64,000 nucleotides of DNA from Leptospira montravelensis (lineage in GTDB: Bacteria; Spirochaetota; Leptospiria; Leptospirales; Leptospiraceae). Below are positions 1 to 10,448 of the stretch, piece after piece. The notes beneath the pieces are model-generated. The model did no database searches, was not told the DNA's origin, and saw only the letters and a list, made by a program, of their open reading frames with translations. The DNA lies in assembly GCF_004770045.1 (NCBI RefSeq), contig NZ_RQFO01000016.1, positions 645,501 to 709,500 of the forward strand. The letters run 5' to 3'. A program made the translations under genes and the position numbers. Each line of letters opens with the position of its first letter. Position 1 is the first letter of the stretch.

Positions 1-285
1 AAAAAAGTGGATTTTCAACAAGTCCCTATCCGTGACAATCCCCCCTCTGTCACAGAGCTTAAAAAAGCAAAACAATACTTAGGTGACATTAAAAAACTTT
101 TTAATACCTCGGGTAAGGATTATCGCGAAGGAAATTGGAAGGAAAAATTGGTAACTCTTAAGGAAGAACAAATATATAAAGAACTCTCTTCCAATGGAAA
201 TTTGGTAAAACGACCGTTTGTTGTAGGAGACGGTTGGTTTTTAGTAGGATTTAAGGAAGAGGAATGGAAGGAAAAATTGGGGTAA
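1..285 (+). CDS. ArsC/Spx-family protein, C-terminal part (cut by window edge)
   Basis: The frame is open to the first base, so the gene starts outside the window. The visible ~94 residues match the C-terminal half of the ArsC/Spx/YffB thioredoxin-fold family. They contain an LFNTSGKDYRE segment (family pattern LxNTxGxxYR), then a NLVKRPFVV segment corresponding to the conserved 'P-x-L-hydrophobic-KRP' strand, and the closing VGFKEEEWKEKL. The N-terminal Cys-x-x-Cys or single catalytic Cys lies upstream and is not visible. Arsenate reductase activity therefore cannot be told apart from a Spx/MgsR-type regulator or a general disulfide protein. It is convergent with the RND pump gene at 450-3671. 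Family assignment is firm; exact role is not. Confidence 0.8.
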   Translation, partial: KKVDFQQVPIRDNPPSVTELKKAKQYLGDIKKLFNTSGKDYREGNWKEKLVTLKEEQIYKELSSNGNLVKRPFVVGDGWFLVGFKEEEWKEKLG

Positions 286-350
286 GGTGGGAAGTTGCGA
301 ATATTAGTATCCCCGCCCGATTTATGGGTGGGGAACTAGACCCGCCACCC
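286..350. repeat. nested GC-rich inverted repeats after the ArsC-like gene
   Basis: In an AT-rich context this stretch holds stacked inverted repeats. CCCCGCCC (311-318) pairs with GGGTGGGG (326-333) with one G-T wobble. GGTGGG (286-291) can pair with CCCGCC (341-346). GGGTGG (326-331) can instead pair with CCACCC (345-350). The two inner pairings exclude each other. There is no U-run directly after, so a simple intrinsic terminator is not obvious. It could be a bidirectional terminator between the convergent genes or a REP-like dispersed palindrome. Confidence 0.5.
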
Positions 351-449
351 AATGCGTTTCCTTTACCATGCAGGGGACAGAAACACAACGGATTTGTTTA
401 AAACCATTTTTTTTTGAATCAAAAGTTCATATTTTCCACAGGTCAGTGA

Positions 450-3400
450 CTATTTTCGCTTTTGATTCGGTGGATTTTTTGATTGCGCTTTCGGTTCGTC
501 ATCATCACCACCAATATCTATTTGAATTAGTTTTGAACTTCTCTTAATTCGATTTTGTTCCTTTATTAGTTTCCTTTTTTCATCCAATTTCAAGAGGAAT
601 TCCATAACAAATGGTAAAACTAATCTCGAAAGCGCAGTTGCAACTAACACACCAAAAATAACAACTGTTGCAAGAGGTCTTTGTACTTCCGCGCCTGCCA
701 TAGTTGATAATGCCATTGGCAAAAAACCAATAGCTGCAATAAACTCTGTAGTGAGAACAGGACGTAAAGACAAAATCCCTGCCGACACAACTGCTTTGTC
801 GATATCTACTCCTGATTTGATTTCATCTTTTAAAGTCGAAGCATACACTACTCCATTCAATACAGCAATTCCACTGACAGCAATAAAACCAACAGCGGCT
901 GGGATACTAAAAGGAAGACCTCGAACTAACAAACCCAAAATACCTCCTGCTGCAGCAAGAGGTACTACAGAAAAAACCCCAACTGCATAATAAACACTTT
1001 CGAATGCGATGATTAACATAAAAAATATAATCGCAAGTGCTACTGGAACTATAAGTATGAGTCGGTCTCGGGCACGAACAAAGTTATCAAATTGCCCCCC
1101 CCATTCAATTTCATATCCATTGGGTAAGGCATCTTGGACGGATTCTGTTTTCTTTTTAGCATCATTGATATAACCAACGAGATCGCGACCTCGAATATTC
1201 ACCTCTACAAAAATTCTCCGCCTTAGTCCTTCTCGATAAATCGCTGAAGCAGAATCCAGAATATCGATATCGGCTACTTGGGCTAGCGGCACTGTCGTAC
1301 CACGTGATGTCATAATAGGAATGTTTCGAACTGAATCGATGTCTTTCGCCTGTAAATCTAATCGTAGAACTAAATCATAACGTCTAGCACCTTCAAATAT
1401 TTTCCCTGCTGTCGAACCAACTCTCATCATTTCAACGGTTCGTAAAATTTCGGAAGCGGTAACTCCATAACGAGCCATATAATCATAGTTTGTATTAATT
1501 TGTAACATTGGAAGACCTAATAAACGTTGTACACGCAAATCACCAGTACCTTCTATTTTTGAAAGTACAGATGCCATTTTATCTGCATGAGTTTTTAAAG
1601 TTTGTAAATCATCACCGTAAATTTTTAGAACGACATCCGCTTTCGAACCAGTAAGTAGCGCATTCACTCGATTTTCAATTGGTTGAGACATGCTAAAATA
1701 TGTAGATGGGATCGATGATATTAATTTATCTTTTAAAACATTCATCAACTCTTCTCTTGAACTGGCATTCACCCAATTTTTTTTCGGTGAAAGTTTTACC
1801 ATGACAGAAGTTTCTTCAGTACCCAAAGGTTCTGCTGCAGACTCTCCCCTACCAACACGAGATACAACGCTAGAAATTTCTGGGAATGGTTTTAATACTC
1901 TTTCAATATCTTTATTTAAATCTTTTGAATAATCAATAGCAGTGGAAGGCAAACGTTTGGCATCAATTTCAATTTCGCCTTCGTCAATTCTAGGTAAAAA
2001 TTCTGATCCTAGATATGATCCCAAGAAAAAGGAACCTATAACCAAGAACACTGAGAATAATAAAATCTTTTGTTTTCTTTGGTTTCCCCAATTTAATAGT
2101 AAAACATAATATTCTTCAATTTTTTCCCAAGCATATGCCTTATGAATGAAAGGTCTTTTATAAAAAATCGCAAGGCTTGCTGGAAAAACTGTAATCGAAA
2201 ATACAAGGGCACTTGCAAGAGCTAAAGCAACTGTAATTGCCATTGGACGAAACATACGCCCTTCCACTCCTTCAAGAACCATCAGAGGTAAATAAACTAA
2301 CATGATAATCGCCACAGAAAATGCAGCTGCTTTACCTACTTTTTGACATCTTTCTAAAATGATAACGTCGGTAATTTTTTTTATTTCATCTTCGTTCATT
2401 GGCCGGTTAAACCGTTTTCTACCCATATAAAAACCAGCCAAAACTGATTCTAACATCACGATAGAACCATCCACTAACAATCCAAAATCTAATGCACCCA
2501 AAGACATTAAATTTCCTACGACACCTATATATTTCATAAATATAACAGCAATTAGCATAGAAACCGGAATTGCTAATGCGACAAGGATACCTCCTTTCGC
2601 AGTTCCTAGAGTTAATATCAATGCAAAAAATACCAATATGGCTCCCTCTGTAAGATTGATAAAAACTGTTTTCAATGCACGATTGATAAACTCAGATCTA
2701 TCATAAAAGGGTTCAATTTTCATTCCATGTGGAAGAGTGGAACGAATCTCTTCTATTCTTTGTTTTACATCACTAACAACTTTGCGCGAATTTTGGCCGA
2801 GTAACATTATGACTGTGGCGGCAACCACCTCCTTTCCATTTTTTGTTGCAATTCCAAAACGTAATGCAGGACCTTCTTTAACTGTTGCTATTTGACCAAG
2901 CAAAAGTGGAATTCCATCGTTTGCAGTTCTGACAGCTACTCTTTTGATTTCATCAATACCCTCGAACTGACCTTCACCTCTAATCACAAGTTGTTCATAA
3001 TCTTTCTGAACGTAACCCCCACCTGTGTTAAAGTTAGCTGTTTTCAAATTCTCTAATATTTCAGAAATTGTTAAATTATGAACTTGTAATCTTTTAGGAT
3101 CGATAAGTATTTGATATTGTTTAAGAGAACCACCTAGAGTATTTACTTCTATAACTCCAGGAACACTTTTAATTTTTTTGGAAAGATCCCAATCAACAAA
3201 ACTACGTAGGTCTGTTTCATTATGATTTTCTGATGTCAAAATGAATTCATAAATATCGCCAAGTGCAGTAGCAACAGGTGCTAATTCAGGTTTTCCATAT
3301 TCCGGTGGAATCTCTGCTTCAACTAACTTCAATCGTTCATTTACAATTTGCCTTGCGAACCAAATATCGGTTCCATCCTCAAAAATAACAGAGACAGAGC

Positions 3401-3671
3401 TTACTCCGGCGCGAGAAATAGATCTAATTTCCGTAGCACCAGGGATTCCGTTTAACTTTAATTCAATAGGGTAAGTAATGAATTGTTCTACTTCAAAGGG
3501 AGTCAAAGCAGGAGATGATGTAACTGCTGTTACCTGAACATTAGTTACATCCGGTACAGCATCAATAGGCAAATGAAAAGCGTTTACAATACCAACCAAA
3601 CATAATACTAAAGTTACAGCCATAACCTTAAATTTATTTTGAATTGAAAATGCTACAATTAATTCTATCAT
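450..3671 (-). CDS. heavy-metal-type (HME) RND efflux pump, CzcA/CusA family
   Basis: Inner-membrane proton-driven RND transporter of about 1073 residues, the normal length for CzcA/CusA. The N-terminus has the first membrane helix followed by the [14 protein letters not shown] pattern typical of HME-RND pumps. The fourth-helix motif [15 protein letters not shown] has the Asp, Asp, Glu spacing (D...D six later, E seven after that) that marks metal-type pumps. I chose the ATG at 3671; an in-frame GTG at 3698 lies nine codons upstream. A perfect 12-bp inverted repeat covers the ATG. No membrane-fusion or outer-membrane partner gene is beside it, so it must borrow partners from elsewhere or be an orphan. 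The C-terminus ends in a Lys/Asp-rich tail. Metal specificity cannot be read from the sequence. Confidence 0.9.
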   Translation of the reverse strand: MIELIVAFSIQNKFKVMAVTLVLCLVGIVNAFHLPIDAVPDVTNVQVTAVTSSPALTPFEVEQFITYPIELKLNGIPGATEIRSISRAGVSSVSVIFEDGTDIWFARQIVNERLKLVEAEIPPEYGKPELAPVATALGDIYEFILTSENHNETDLRSFVDWDLSKKIKSVPGVIEVNTLGGSLKQYQILIDPKRLQVHNLTISEILENLKTANFNTGGGYVQKDYEQLVIRGEGQFEGIDEIKRVAVRTANDGIPLLLGQIATVKEGPALRFGIATKNGKEVVAATVIMLLGQNSRKVVSDVKQRIEEIRSTLPHGMKIEPFYDRSEFINRALKTVFINLTEGAILVFFALILTLGTAKGGILVALAIPVSMLIAVIFMKYIGVVGNLMSLGALDFGLLVDGSIVMLESVLAGFYMGRKRFNRPMNEDEIKKITDVIILERCQKVGKAAAFSVAIIMLVYLPLMVLEGVEGRMFRPMAITVALALASALVFSITVFPASLAIFYKRPFIHKAYAWEKIEEYYVLLLNWGNQRKQKILLFSVFLVIGSFFLGSYLGSEFLPRIDEGEIEIDAKRLPSTAIDYSKDLNKDIERVLKPFPEISSVVSRVGRGESAAEPLGTEETSVMVKLSPKKNWVNASSREELMNVLKDKLISSIPSTYFSMSQPIENRVNALLTGSKADVVLKIYGDDLQTLKTHADKMASVLSKIEGTGDLRVQRLLGLPMLQINTNYDYMARYGVTASEILRTVEMMRVGSTAGKIFEGARRYDLVLRLDLQAKDIDSVRNIPIMTSRGTTVPLAQVADIDILDSASAIYREGLRRRIFVEVNIRGRDLVGYINDAKKKTESVQDALPNGYEIEWGGQFDNFVRARDRLILIVPVALAIIFFMLIIAFESVYYAVGVFSVVPLAAAGGILGLLVRGLPFSIPAAVGFIAVSGIAVLNGVVYASTLKDEIKSGVDIDKAVVSAGILSLRPVLTTEFIAAIGFLPMALSTMAGAEVQRPLATVVIFGVLVATALSRLVLPFVMEFLLKLDEKRKLIKEQNRIKRSSKLIQIDIGGDDDEPKAQSKNPPNQKRK

Positions 3672-3693
3672 AAGCTTTACTTTATGATAGAAT
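3662..3693. promoter_or_regulatory. perfect 12-bp inverted repeat over the RND start codon
   Basis: Plus-strand arms ATTCTATCATAA (3662-3673) and TTATGATAGAAT (3682-3693) are exact reverse complements with an 8-nt spacer. The pump's ATG (complement of 3669-3671) lies inside one arm. It could be an operator for a regulator encoded elsewhere, or an mRNA hairpin that buries the start codon. The repeat is seen directly; its function is inferred. Confidence 0.6.
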
Positions 3694-3779
3694 ATCACAA
3701 CTTGTTTTTCTGGCTAGTGAAACTTAATAATATTTAATCCCAAATCTTTAGTGATAATATATTAGCGAATTTAGAACAT

Positions 3780-4667
3780 TCAAATTTGTTCTCGAATTAC
3801 ATCGACTTCTACTTTCAACTTATGTTTTCCACCACCAAATAAAATTCCCTTCAATGGTGATACGTCCGCATAATCACGACCGACAGCTGTGATGATATAT
3901 TCTTCCGTTATAATTTTACCATTAGTTGGATCAAAGTCCAACCAACCAAAGGTAGGGCAATATACAGAAACCCACGCATGTGTTGCATCGCTACCTTGTA
4001 ATTTTTGCGCACCGGGAGGAGGAAGTGTCTCTAAATATCCACTCACATAACGAGTCGGAATCTTTAATGAACGTAAGGCGGCAATCATTAAATGCGAAAA
4101 ATCCTGACACACACCTTTTCTTTCATTTAAAACTTGGTCAATGGGAGTGTTGATACTTGTAGCTTTTGGATCATATTGAAATGTTTGGTAGATATATGTT
4201 GTCATCTCCAATGCAGCTGCAAATACAGGTTGCCCTTCTGTAAAAAACATTCGAGCGAATTCAGAATAACTTTCTTTTGCTGCGATAAAAGAAGAAGGTT
4301 GGATGTATTCAATGGATAAAATATCAGCATCTAAAGTTGATTCATGGATGAGCGAATAAATATTTTCCCAAGGAGTCGATTTATACAAATCAATTCCGGA
4401 GGATTGGTGTGTTCGCACTGTTGATTCAACGACAACCTCTAAAAAACGATGAGGGTCTTCGACTGAAAAAAGAAATACTTGGTTTCCAAAATAATCTCTG
4501 CGAAACGAGGAAACAACCGGTTTGGGATTTACAGTCACATGCGTTCTAAAACAATCTTGGTGTGGCGAAGTCAAAGGGTACATATGTGCCATATTATGGC
4601 AATAAGCAACTGTATCGTCGTAACTGTATTTAGTTTTATGAATTACTTTAAAATCAGCCATTACCAT
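3780..4667 (-). CDS. transglutaminase-like protein, stand-alone
   Basis: About 295 residues with the bacterial transglutaminase N-terminal beta domain (HKTKYSYDDTVAYCHNMAHMYP) followed by a transglutaminase-like core. Numbering from the GTG at 4670, the papain-like triad is visible as Cys188 (GVCQDFSHL), His231 (DATHAWVSVY) and Asp247 (LDFDPTNG). In bacteria this family is mostly predicted to be a peptidase or amide-bond-processing enzyme rather than a cross-linker. Start: the ATG at 4667 has AAGG seven bases upstream; GTG 4670 and ATG 4661 are alternatives. All overlap the end of the preceding ATP-grasp/alpha-E gene, suggesting translational coupling. It is the last gene of the five-gene operon and lacks the DUF2126 extension of its longer relative at 7189-10446. 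No signal peptide, so probably cytoplasmic. Confidence 0.85.
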   Translation of the reverse strand: MVMADFKVIHKTKYSYDDTVAYCHNMAHMYPLTSPHQDCFRTHVTVNPKPVVSSFRRDYFGNQVFLFSVEDPHRFLEVVVESTVRTHQSSGIDLYKSTPWENIYSLIHESTLDADILSIEYIQPSSFIAAKESYSEFARMFFTEGQPVFAAALEMTTYIYQTFQYDPKATSINTPIDQVLNERKGVCQDFSHLMIAALRSLKIPTRYVSGYLETLPPPGAQKLQGSDATHAWVSVYCPTFGWLDFDPTNGKIITEEYIITAVGRDYADVSPLKGILFGGGKHKLKVEVDVIREQI

Positions 4668-7188
4668 CACCGATCCTTGTTTGTTCTTCGGTGTAGTTAA
4701 AGTAACGTGATGCCAATGCGTCAGATAAATTTTTCAGATGGTTGTGTAATTCTTCCAACCAAATAGAAACTGATTCCAACGGATTTTCCGATTCAAAAAA
4801 TATGGATATATCTTTCATTTTAAAATGAGTATAGAGTTGTAAGGCCGCTCGGTCTTCTGAATACACAACCTTTTCATTTTTTCCAGGTAAAAACTTAATA
4901 TCTGAATTGATTTGTTCTAACTGATAAGCAAATGACCTTGGATTTGTTGTATCAAATAGTAAAATATCCAAAACAGACTCTTGGTCAATTTTTCCGCTAT
5001 ATCGTCTATTGTAAGTTAAGCGAATATCGTTAATTCTTAAAAAAGTTTCAAAAGATGCTTTGTCCCTAAAACTATCCCAACGAATCATACCTTGTAACAT
5101 CAAGATCATATTGATAGATCTTTCAATCCGGCGACCAAGGTTTAAGAAATACCAACCTGCTTCCCGACTCATATTTTCGAAAGATAACCCAGTCAGCGAG
5201 GATAAGTTCAAAACAATCTTTTGTAAAAAATCGATGATTTGATCGTAAGATTCAATTTCATGTTGAGACTGATCTTCCAAATGAAGGAGAATTTTTTTCA
5301 TATCATCGGAAAGGCGATCTCTTACAGACTTCGATGCAATCACCAAACTTCGTAAATGGAAGGCCAAACTTCCAACAACTCCACGATCCGAAGTCAATCG
5401 CTGTAATTCTGAAAACGGATTTAGGAATAATTCTCCTGCATCATCACCAAGAAATCCTGGATAACTATTAGTTACATGAGTTACTAGTTTTAATGCGTTT
5501 TCTAAAGATTCTCTTTCGTAACCATCTTCAACTTGTAAAATTTTAAAAACTGCTTCTCGTATAACCCTAGTTTGGTTTTCGGATCGTTCCAAATACCTTG
5601 CCAACCAAAAAAGGTTGTCAGCTACACGACTAGGAACTCCAGAACTTTTTCTGGAAATCATCACTTGGTCTGATTTTGTTACAAGTAATGATTCTTCTTT
5701 TTGTGTTTCTGTTGCGAGTACCCAAAGGTCTTTACTCCAAGCTCCTCTTTGACTCGTAATGAAAAAATCATCCAAGGAAGGAGATACTCTCACTAAACCA
5801 CCAGCCATAGTCTGATAACCAGACCCAGAAGAAGAAACAAAGGTTCTCATTATGGCACGTCCAGGTCTAAAGCCATGTTCACCTAATACTGGTACGGTGG
5901 CTGATGCGATCATTTCTTGTGCGATAAATCGATTTGGGAATGATTTTAGTTTTTGTAAAAATGAATCTTTTCTATCCCCACTCAGTTCGATAAAGGTAAC
6001 AGGTTTTTCTTCATCTGTGCGAGAAACAGTTTTAAAAACATACTTTTCAGGATTTTGTAAGACCAAATAAAAATGTTCTTTTGTTCCCATCCAATAGGTA
6101 GGAGCCATCGGAAGGATTAAATCTTCCCCTAAATAAAATCGGCATAAATCAGAATAAAATGGTAATAAGGCACGGTTCTCTAAAAATCCAGTTCCTATGG
6201 GATTTGCGATTTTTACATTTCCTGAACGCACTGATTCTAAAAGTCCAGGAACTCCTAAAAGGGAATCTCCTCTCAATTCCAATGGATCCATAAAATCATC
6301 ATCAACACGACGTAAAATCAAATCGATCTGTTGTAAACCCTCTACGGTTTTCATATAAACTTTGTTTTTTCTAACAGTTAGATCTTCACCTTGAACCAGT
6401 GTATAACCCAAATAACCAGCAAGATAGGCATGTTCAAAATAGGTTTCATTAGATGGCCCAGGTGTCAAAAGAACAATTACTGGCTCACGACCACTAACAC
6501 CCGCTAGTTGAGTTAATGATTTACGCAGAGATCTGAAATAAACCGCAACTCGATGCACCATGGCATCGCGGTACATACTTGGAAAAATACGAGATAAAAC
6601 AATGCGATTTTCTAATGAATATCCAGAACCCGAAGGAGCTTGGACTCGGTCATTTAAAACATAAAAATTTCCATCAGCAGCGCGAATCAAATCACAAACA
6701 AAAAATAATAGAGCAGGATTTTTAGTTAGGAAATGATTGGAATCATACATTCCATCACATGCACGTAAAAAAGAAGTTTCATTTAAAAGAATTTCAGGAG
6801 GAATTTTTTTTTCGTATAACAGGCGTCTTTTGGAATAAACATCTCTGACAAGGGCGTCTAACAAATCGGCTCTTTGGTTTAAACCTCTTTCTAAAACTCT
6901 CCACTCTTCACTTTCCATAACCAAAGGAAATAAATCCAAATCCCAAGGCCTTTCTTTTGCTTCAGGTGAATCCGATTGGTATAAATTATAAGTAACACCA
7001 TTTTCTCTAAGAATTCGATCTGTATCACGCCTGCGATTGACAAGTTCTGCAGGTCCTAATTCTTGAAATGATTTGACTAAGAACTTATATTTATTTCGGA
7101 TTTGGCCTTCCGCATCATAGAGTTCATCATAAACTCCAGGTATCGTTTTATAATTTCCGATTAAATGATAAGGATCTTGAGTCATCAT
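4654..7188 (-). CDS. fused circularly permuted ATP-grasp and alpha-E protein
   Basis: The 844-residue product joins two domains that are separate proteins elsewhere in this operon. Residues ~1-500 are a circularly permuted ATP-grasp (DUF404/DUF407 type; PWDLDLFPLV...SEEWRVLERGLNQR is collinear with [23 protein letters not shown] in the protein at 11426-12850). Residues ~515-830 are an alpha-E helical domain (SRVADNLFWLARYLERSEN matches SRVAESVFWMNRYIERAEN of the protein at 10449-11417). ATP-grasp enzymes of this type are predicted to make amide or peptide bonds through an acyl-phosphate; alpha-E is an all-helical partner of unknown biochemistry. The ATG follows the stop of the upstream gene with no gap. 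The substrate is unknown. Confidence 0.88.
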   Translation of the reverse strand: MMTQDPYHLIGNYKTIPGVYDELYDAEGQIRNKYKFLVKSFQELGPAELVNRRRDTDRILRENGVTYNLYQSDSPEAKERPWDLDLFPLVMESEEWRVLERGLNQRADLLDALVRDVYSKRRLLYEKKIPPEILLNETSFLRACDGMYDSNHFLTKNPALLFFVCDLIRAADGNFYVLNDRVQAPSGSGYSLENRIVLSRIFPSMYRDAMVHRVAVYFRSLRKSLTQLAGVSGREPVIVLLTPGPSNETYFEHAYLAGYLGYTLVQGEDLTVRKNKVYMKTVEGLQQIDLILRRVDDDFMDPLELRGDSLLGVPGLLESVRSGNVKIANPIGTGFLENRALLPFYSDLCRFYLGEDLILPMAPTYWMGTKEHFYLVLQNPEKYVFKTVSRTDEEKPVTFIELSGDRKDSFLQKLKSFPNRFIAQEMIASATVPVLGEHGFRPGRAIMRTFVSSSGSGYQTMAGGLVRVSPSLDDFFITSQRGAWSKDLWVLATETQKEESLLVTKSDQVMISRKSSGVPSRVADNLFWLARYLERSENQTRVIREAVFKILQVEDGYERESLENALKLVTHVTNSYPGFLGDDAGELFLNPFSELQRLTSDRGVVGSLAFHLRSLVIASKSVRDRLSDDMKKILLHLEDQSQHEIESYDQIIDFLQKIVLNLSSLTGLSFENMSREAGWYFLNLGRRIERSINMILMLQGMIRWDSFRDKASFETFLRINDIRLTYNRRYSGKIDQESVLDILLFDTTNPRSFAYQLEQINSDIKFLPGKNEKVVYSEDRAALQLYTHFKMKDISIFFESENPLESVSIWLEELHNHLKNLSDALASRYFNYTEEQTRIGDGNG

Positions 7189-10100
7189 CTACTTGAATGT
7201 TACCATCCTAAGATCCAATGTTGATGGGAAGGCTTTATTTTCCAATTTGATTGGTGGTAAACTTTTTCCGATTTTATGACCATGTGTCCAAAAACGCGAA
7301 ATCCGTCTCGATTCAGCCTCATACCCATTGATAGGAATGGTTTGGTAAGAAAGTCCACCTGGATGAGAAACATGGTAAGTACATCCTCCAAGTGCTCTAT
7401 GATTCCAAGTATCATAAACATCAAACACTAAAGATTGTTGTGCAGGTATTTGTGGATGTAAAGTAAAAACAGGAGACCAAGCCTTAAACCTGACACCGGC
7501 AACAAATTCGTTTTGAACGAAAGTAGGTTGTAGCGGAACTTCGTACCCATTACAACTCAATCGGTATCTCTCTGGATGAAATCCTTTAACCTTAACTTGA
7601 ACTCGTTCTGTTGCGGAATCCACACCTCGTGAAGTTCCTTGTGCTGTGTTCTCTTCACCGAGTACGTTCCAAGGTTCAAGTGCCATTCGCAATTCAATTT
7701 CCATTCCATCCAAATAACAAATTCCATATTGAGGGAATCGAAATTCAAAAAATGGATCAAAGTCTTTTGATAAAAATCCAAAACCACTATTTTGTAAATC
7801 TTGGATCACTTCTTTAAAATCACGATACACAAAGTAGGGTAACATAAATCGATCATGTAATTCAGTATTCCAATTGATAGGATTTCCGAAATACGGATCT
7901 TCCCAAAACTTACAAATGATAGCCATCATAAACGCTTGTTGGATGACACTCATTTGGTAATGAGGTGGCATTTCGAAGGCACGCATTTCGATTAGCCCCA
8001 AACGTCCGGTAGGTGATCCGGGATCAAAGAGTTTATCGATAGAAATTTCTGTTCGGTGAGTATTTCCTGTAATATCAATTAAGATATTTCTTAACACTCG
8101 ATCCAACATCCAAGGAGGTGTGTGTCGACTCGAATCAATTTGTTGGAAGGCGATTTTTAATTCATGTAAAGAATCATTTCTTGCTTCATCAATCCTTGGA
8201 GATTGTGAAGTAGGACCGATGAACATTCCAGAAAATAAATAAGATAAACCGGGATGATTTTGCCAATAAGCCACCAAACTTCGCAAAAGCGATGGTTTTC
8301 TTAAAAAAGGACTATCACCAACAGATGCACCACCAAGTGTGATATGATTTCCACCACCTGTTCCCGAATGGCGACCATCGATCAAAAATTTTTCTGCAGT
8401 CAGTCGCAGTTGTGTGGCTTCTTCATATAGAATTTGTGTTTTTTCTACAATTTCTCCAAAGGATGAAGATGGATGGAAGTTTACCTCAATCACTCCAGGA
8501 TCCGGAGTGATTTTAAAACGATTGAGTCTAGGATCATGAGGAGCCTCATAACCTTCTAAAACAATCGGTATATCTGTCTCTAAAGCCGTTTGTTCGATTG
8601 CATAGATAAGCCTGAGCCAACCTTCCAATGATTTGATCGGTGGTAAAAAAACACGAATGTTCCCATTTCGGGGTTCGACACATAGAGCAGTACGTGTCCT
8701 TTCTTCAGCAATCTTATAACTTGCAGTAGTAGTAAAAAACGGTGATTGACCTAATTCTTTTGCTTTTGGAAGGTCAGGTTTAGGCGCTGCAGGATCCTCA
8801 GGAGAAGTAAACGATTGTTTTCCACTTAACGAATGCAAAGGTAATCTCAAACCGATTGGTGAATCTCCTGGGATTAAATACATTTTCCCACGTCGGAAAA
8901 TCCATTCATCCGATGTCCAACTTTGATTCAATACATCATAATCTAAAGGTAGAGTGTATCCAACTTCACGATGTAATCCAGAATCAACTACTTTCAGGAT
9001 TCTTTTTCGTTCCATTTCATCGTAAGTATTCAAATCATCTAATATAGATTCAGTTTCAGCCGGTAAATTTGCTTCCTGCCACAGATAGTATAAATTATCT
9101 TCGTAAGCCGTATGAATTGAAGTGGTTGGAACTCGAAGATACTCACCAAGAACACTAATGAATCTTCTTGCATCTTCTGTGGTTGCCGATCCCGTATAAC
9201 GTTCGTCTGCTAGTAAATAAGGATGGTTCCAAATTGGTTCTCCGTCTTTTCTCCAATAAGAAATCATCGCCCAACGAGGAAGTGGTTCGCCTGGATACCA
9301 TTTCCCTTGGCCATATTGCAAAAGTCCACCTGGTGCAAAATGTTTTCCCAGTCGTTTGATGAGTTGTTCTGATTTAGAATATTTTTCAAAACCTAATGCA
9401 TCATAATTCCATTCTGGTGCTTCCCGATTTTCAGTGGAAACAAATGTTGGTTCTCCACCAATCGTAAGTCTGATATCATTTTTTCTAATTCGTTTATCAA
9501 TGGAATCACCCAATCGAATGATCCGATCCCAATCTTCGCCTTGATAAGGTAAGGTGACTCGTGGAGTTTCTAAAACTCGTTCCACACCCATATGAAAGGA
9601 AAACTCGGCTTTGGCTTTTTCCGCAAAACCAAATATAGGTCCTGCTGATTCCGGTTCTGGTGTTGCAGCCAAAGGAATATGACCTTCACCAGTAAATAAA
9701 CCCGAAGTAGGATCAAGGCCTACCCATCCCGCACCGGGAACATAGACTTCTGCCCAAGCATGTAAATCAGTAAAATCAGATTCCGCTCCCGAAGGCCCAT
9801 CCAGAGATTTTACATCTGCTTTTAATTGGATCAAATAACCAGAAACAAATCTAGCAGCAAGGCCCATATTCCGAAGAATTTGAACGAGTAAATAAGCGGA
9901 GTCACGACAAGAACCCATTCTTGAAGATAGTGTTAACTCAGGCGTTTGGATTCCCGTTTCCATCCGGATCACATAACCAATGTCAGAGTATATTTTTGCG
10001 TTTAAGGTTACTAAGAATTCAACGATTCTTTTTGAAGTTTTATCGATTGTTTTAAGATAAGGAGCAAGTAACTTCCCCGGTTTTTTAACCTTAAGATAAG

Positions 10101-10446
10101 GTGCGAGTTCCTTTTTTAATACTTTATCGTATGTGAAAGGAAAGTTTTCCGCATACTCTTCTACAAAAAAATCAAATGGATTGATTACTTTTAAATCGGT
10201 GACTAAATCAACAGCTACTTGTAAGATATTCGTTTTTTCAGGAAATACCAACCTTGCTAGATAATTTCCAAATGGATCTTGTTGCCAGTTGAGAAATTTT
10301 TGTTCCGGTAAGATATTGAGTGAATATGAAACTATATGATTTTTAGTATGCGGTGCTGGTCTCAGCCGAATCACATGAGGAGACAGTTTAATCGACTTAT
10401 CATACTGGTAGGTTGTGATATGGGAAAGGGCAACTCGTATACTCAT
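7189..10446 (-). CDS. transglutaminase-like protein with C-terminal DUF2126 (putative amidoligase)
   Basis: A 1085-residue protein. It has an N-terminal bacterial transglutaminase domain (YQYDKSIKLSPHVIRLRP), then a transglutaminase core with Cys180 (GSCRDSAYLL), His229 (DLHAWAEVYV) and Asp245 (LDPTSG). A long C-terminal DUF2126 region follows (from ~300, with RLTIGGEPTFVS, GTGGGNHITLGG and EMRAFEMPPH). DUF2126 has been proposed to be a glutamine-synthetase-like amidoligase. One polypeptide would thus carry a bond-making and a bond-breaking or transferring site. It is second-to-third in a minus-strand operon, 2 bp after the alpha-E gene and abutting the ATP-grasp/alpha-E fusion. No signal peptide. 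Domain identification is strong; reaction and substrate are inference. Confidence 0.88.
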   Translation of the reverse strand: MSIRVALSHITTYQYDKSIKLSPHVIRLRPAPHTKNHIVSYSLNILPEQKFLNWQQDPFGNYLARLVFPEKTNILQVAVDLVTDLKVINPFDFFVEEYAENFPFTYDKVLKKELAPYLKVKKPGKLLAPYLKTIDKTSKRIVEFLVTLNAKIYSDIGYVIRMETGIQTPELTLSSRMGSCRDSAYLLVQILRNMGLAARFVSGYLIQLKADVKSLDGPSGAESDFTDLHAWAEVYVPGAGWVGLDPTSGLFTGEGHIPLAATPEPESAGPIFGFAEKAKAEFSFHMGVERVLETPRVTLPYQGEDWDRIIRLGDSIDKRIRKNDIRLTIGGEPTFVSTENREAPEWNYDALGFEKYSKSEQLIKRLGKHFAPGGLLQYGQGKWYPGEPLPRWAMISYWRKDGEPIWNHPYLLADERYTGSATTEDARRFISVLGEYLRVPTTSIHTAYEDNLYYLWQEANLPAETESILDDLNTYDEMERKRILKVVDSGLHREVGYTLPLDYDVLNQSWTSDEWIFRRGKMYLIPGDSPIGLRLPLHSLSGKQSFTSPEDPAAPKPDLPKAKELGQSPFFTTTASYKIAEERTRTALCVEPRNGNIRVFLPPIKSLEGWLRLIYAIEQTALETDIPIVLEGYEAPHDPRLNRFKITPDPGVIEVNFHPSSSFGEIVEKTQILYEEATQLRLTAEKFLIDGRHSGTGGGNHITLGGASVGDSPFLRKPSLLRSLVAYWQNHPGLSYLFSGMFIGPTSQSPRIDEARNDSLHELKIAFQQIDSSRHTPPWMLDRVLRNILIDITGNTHRTEISIDKLFDPGSPTGRLGLIEMRAFEMPPHYQMSVIQQAFMMAIICKFWEDPYFGNPINWNTELHDRFMLPYFVYRDFKEVIQDLQNSGFGFLSKDFDPFFEFRFPQYGICYLDGMEIELRMALEPWNVLGEENTAQGTSRGVDSATERVQVKVKGFHPERYRLSCNGYEVPLQPTFVQNEFVAGVRFKAWSPVFTLHPQIPAQQSLVFDVYDTWNHRALGGCTYHVSHPGGLSYQTIPINGYEAESRRISRFWTHGHKIGKSLPPIKLENKAFPSTLDLRMVTFK

Positions 10447-10448
10447 AG

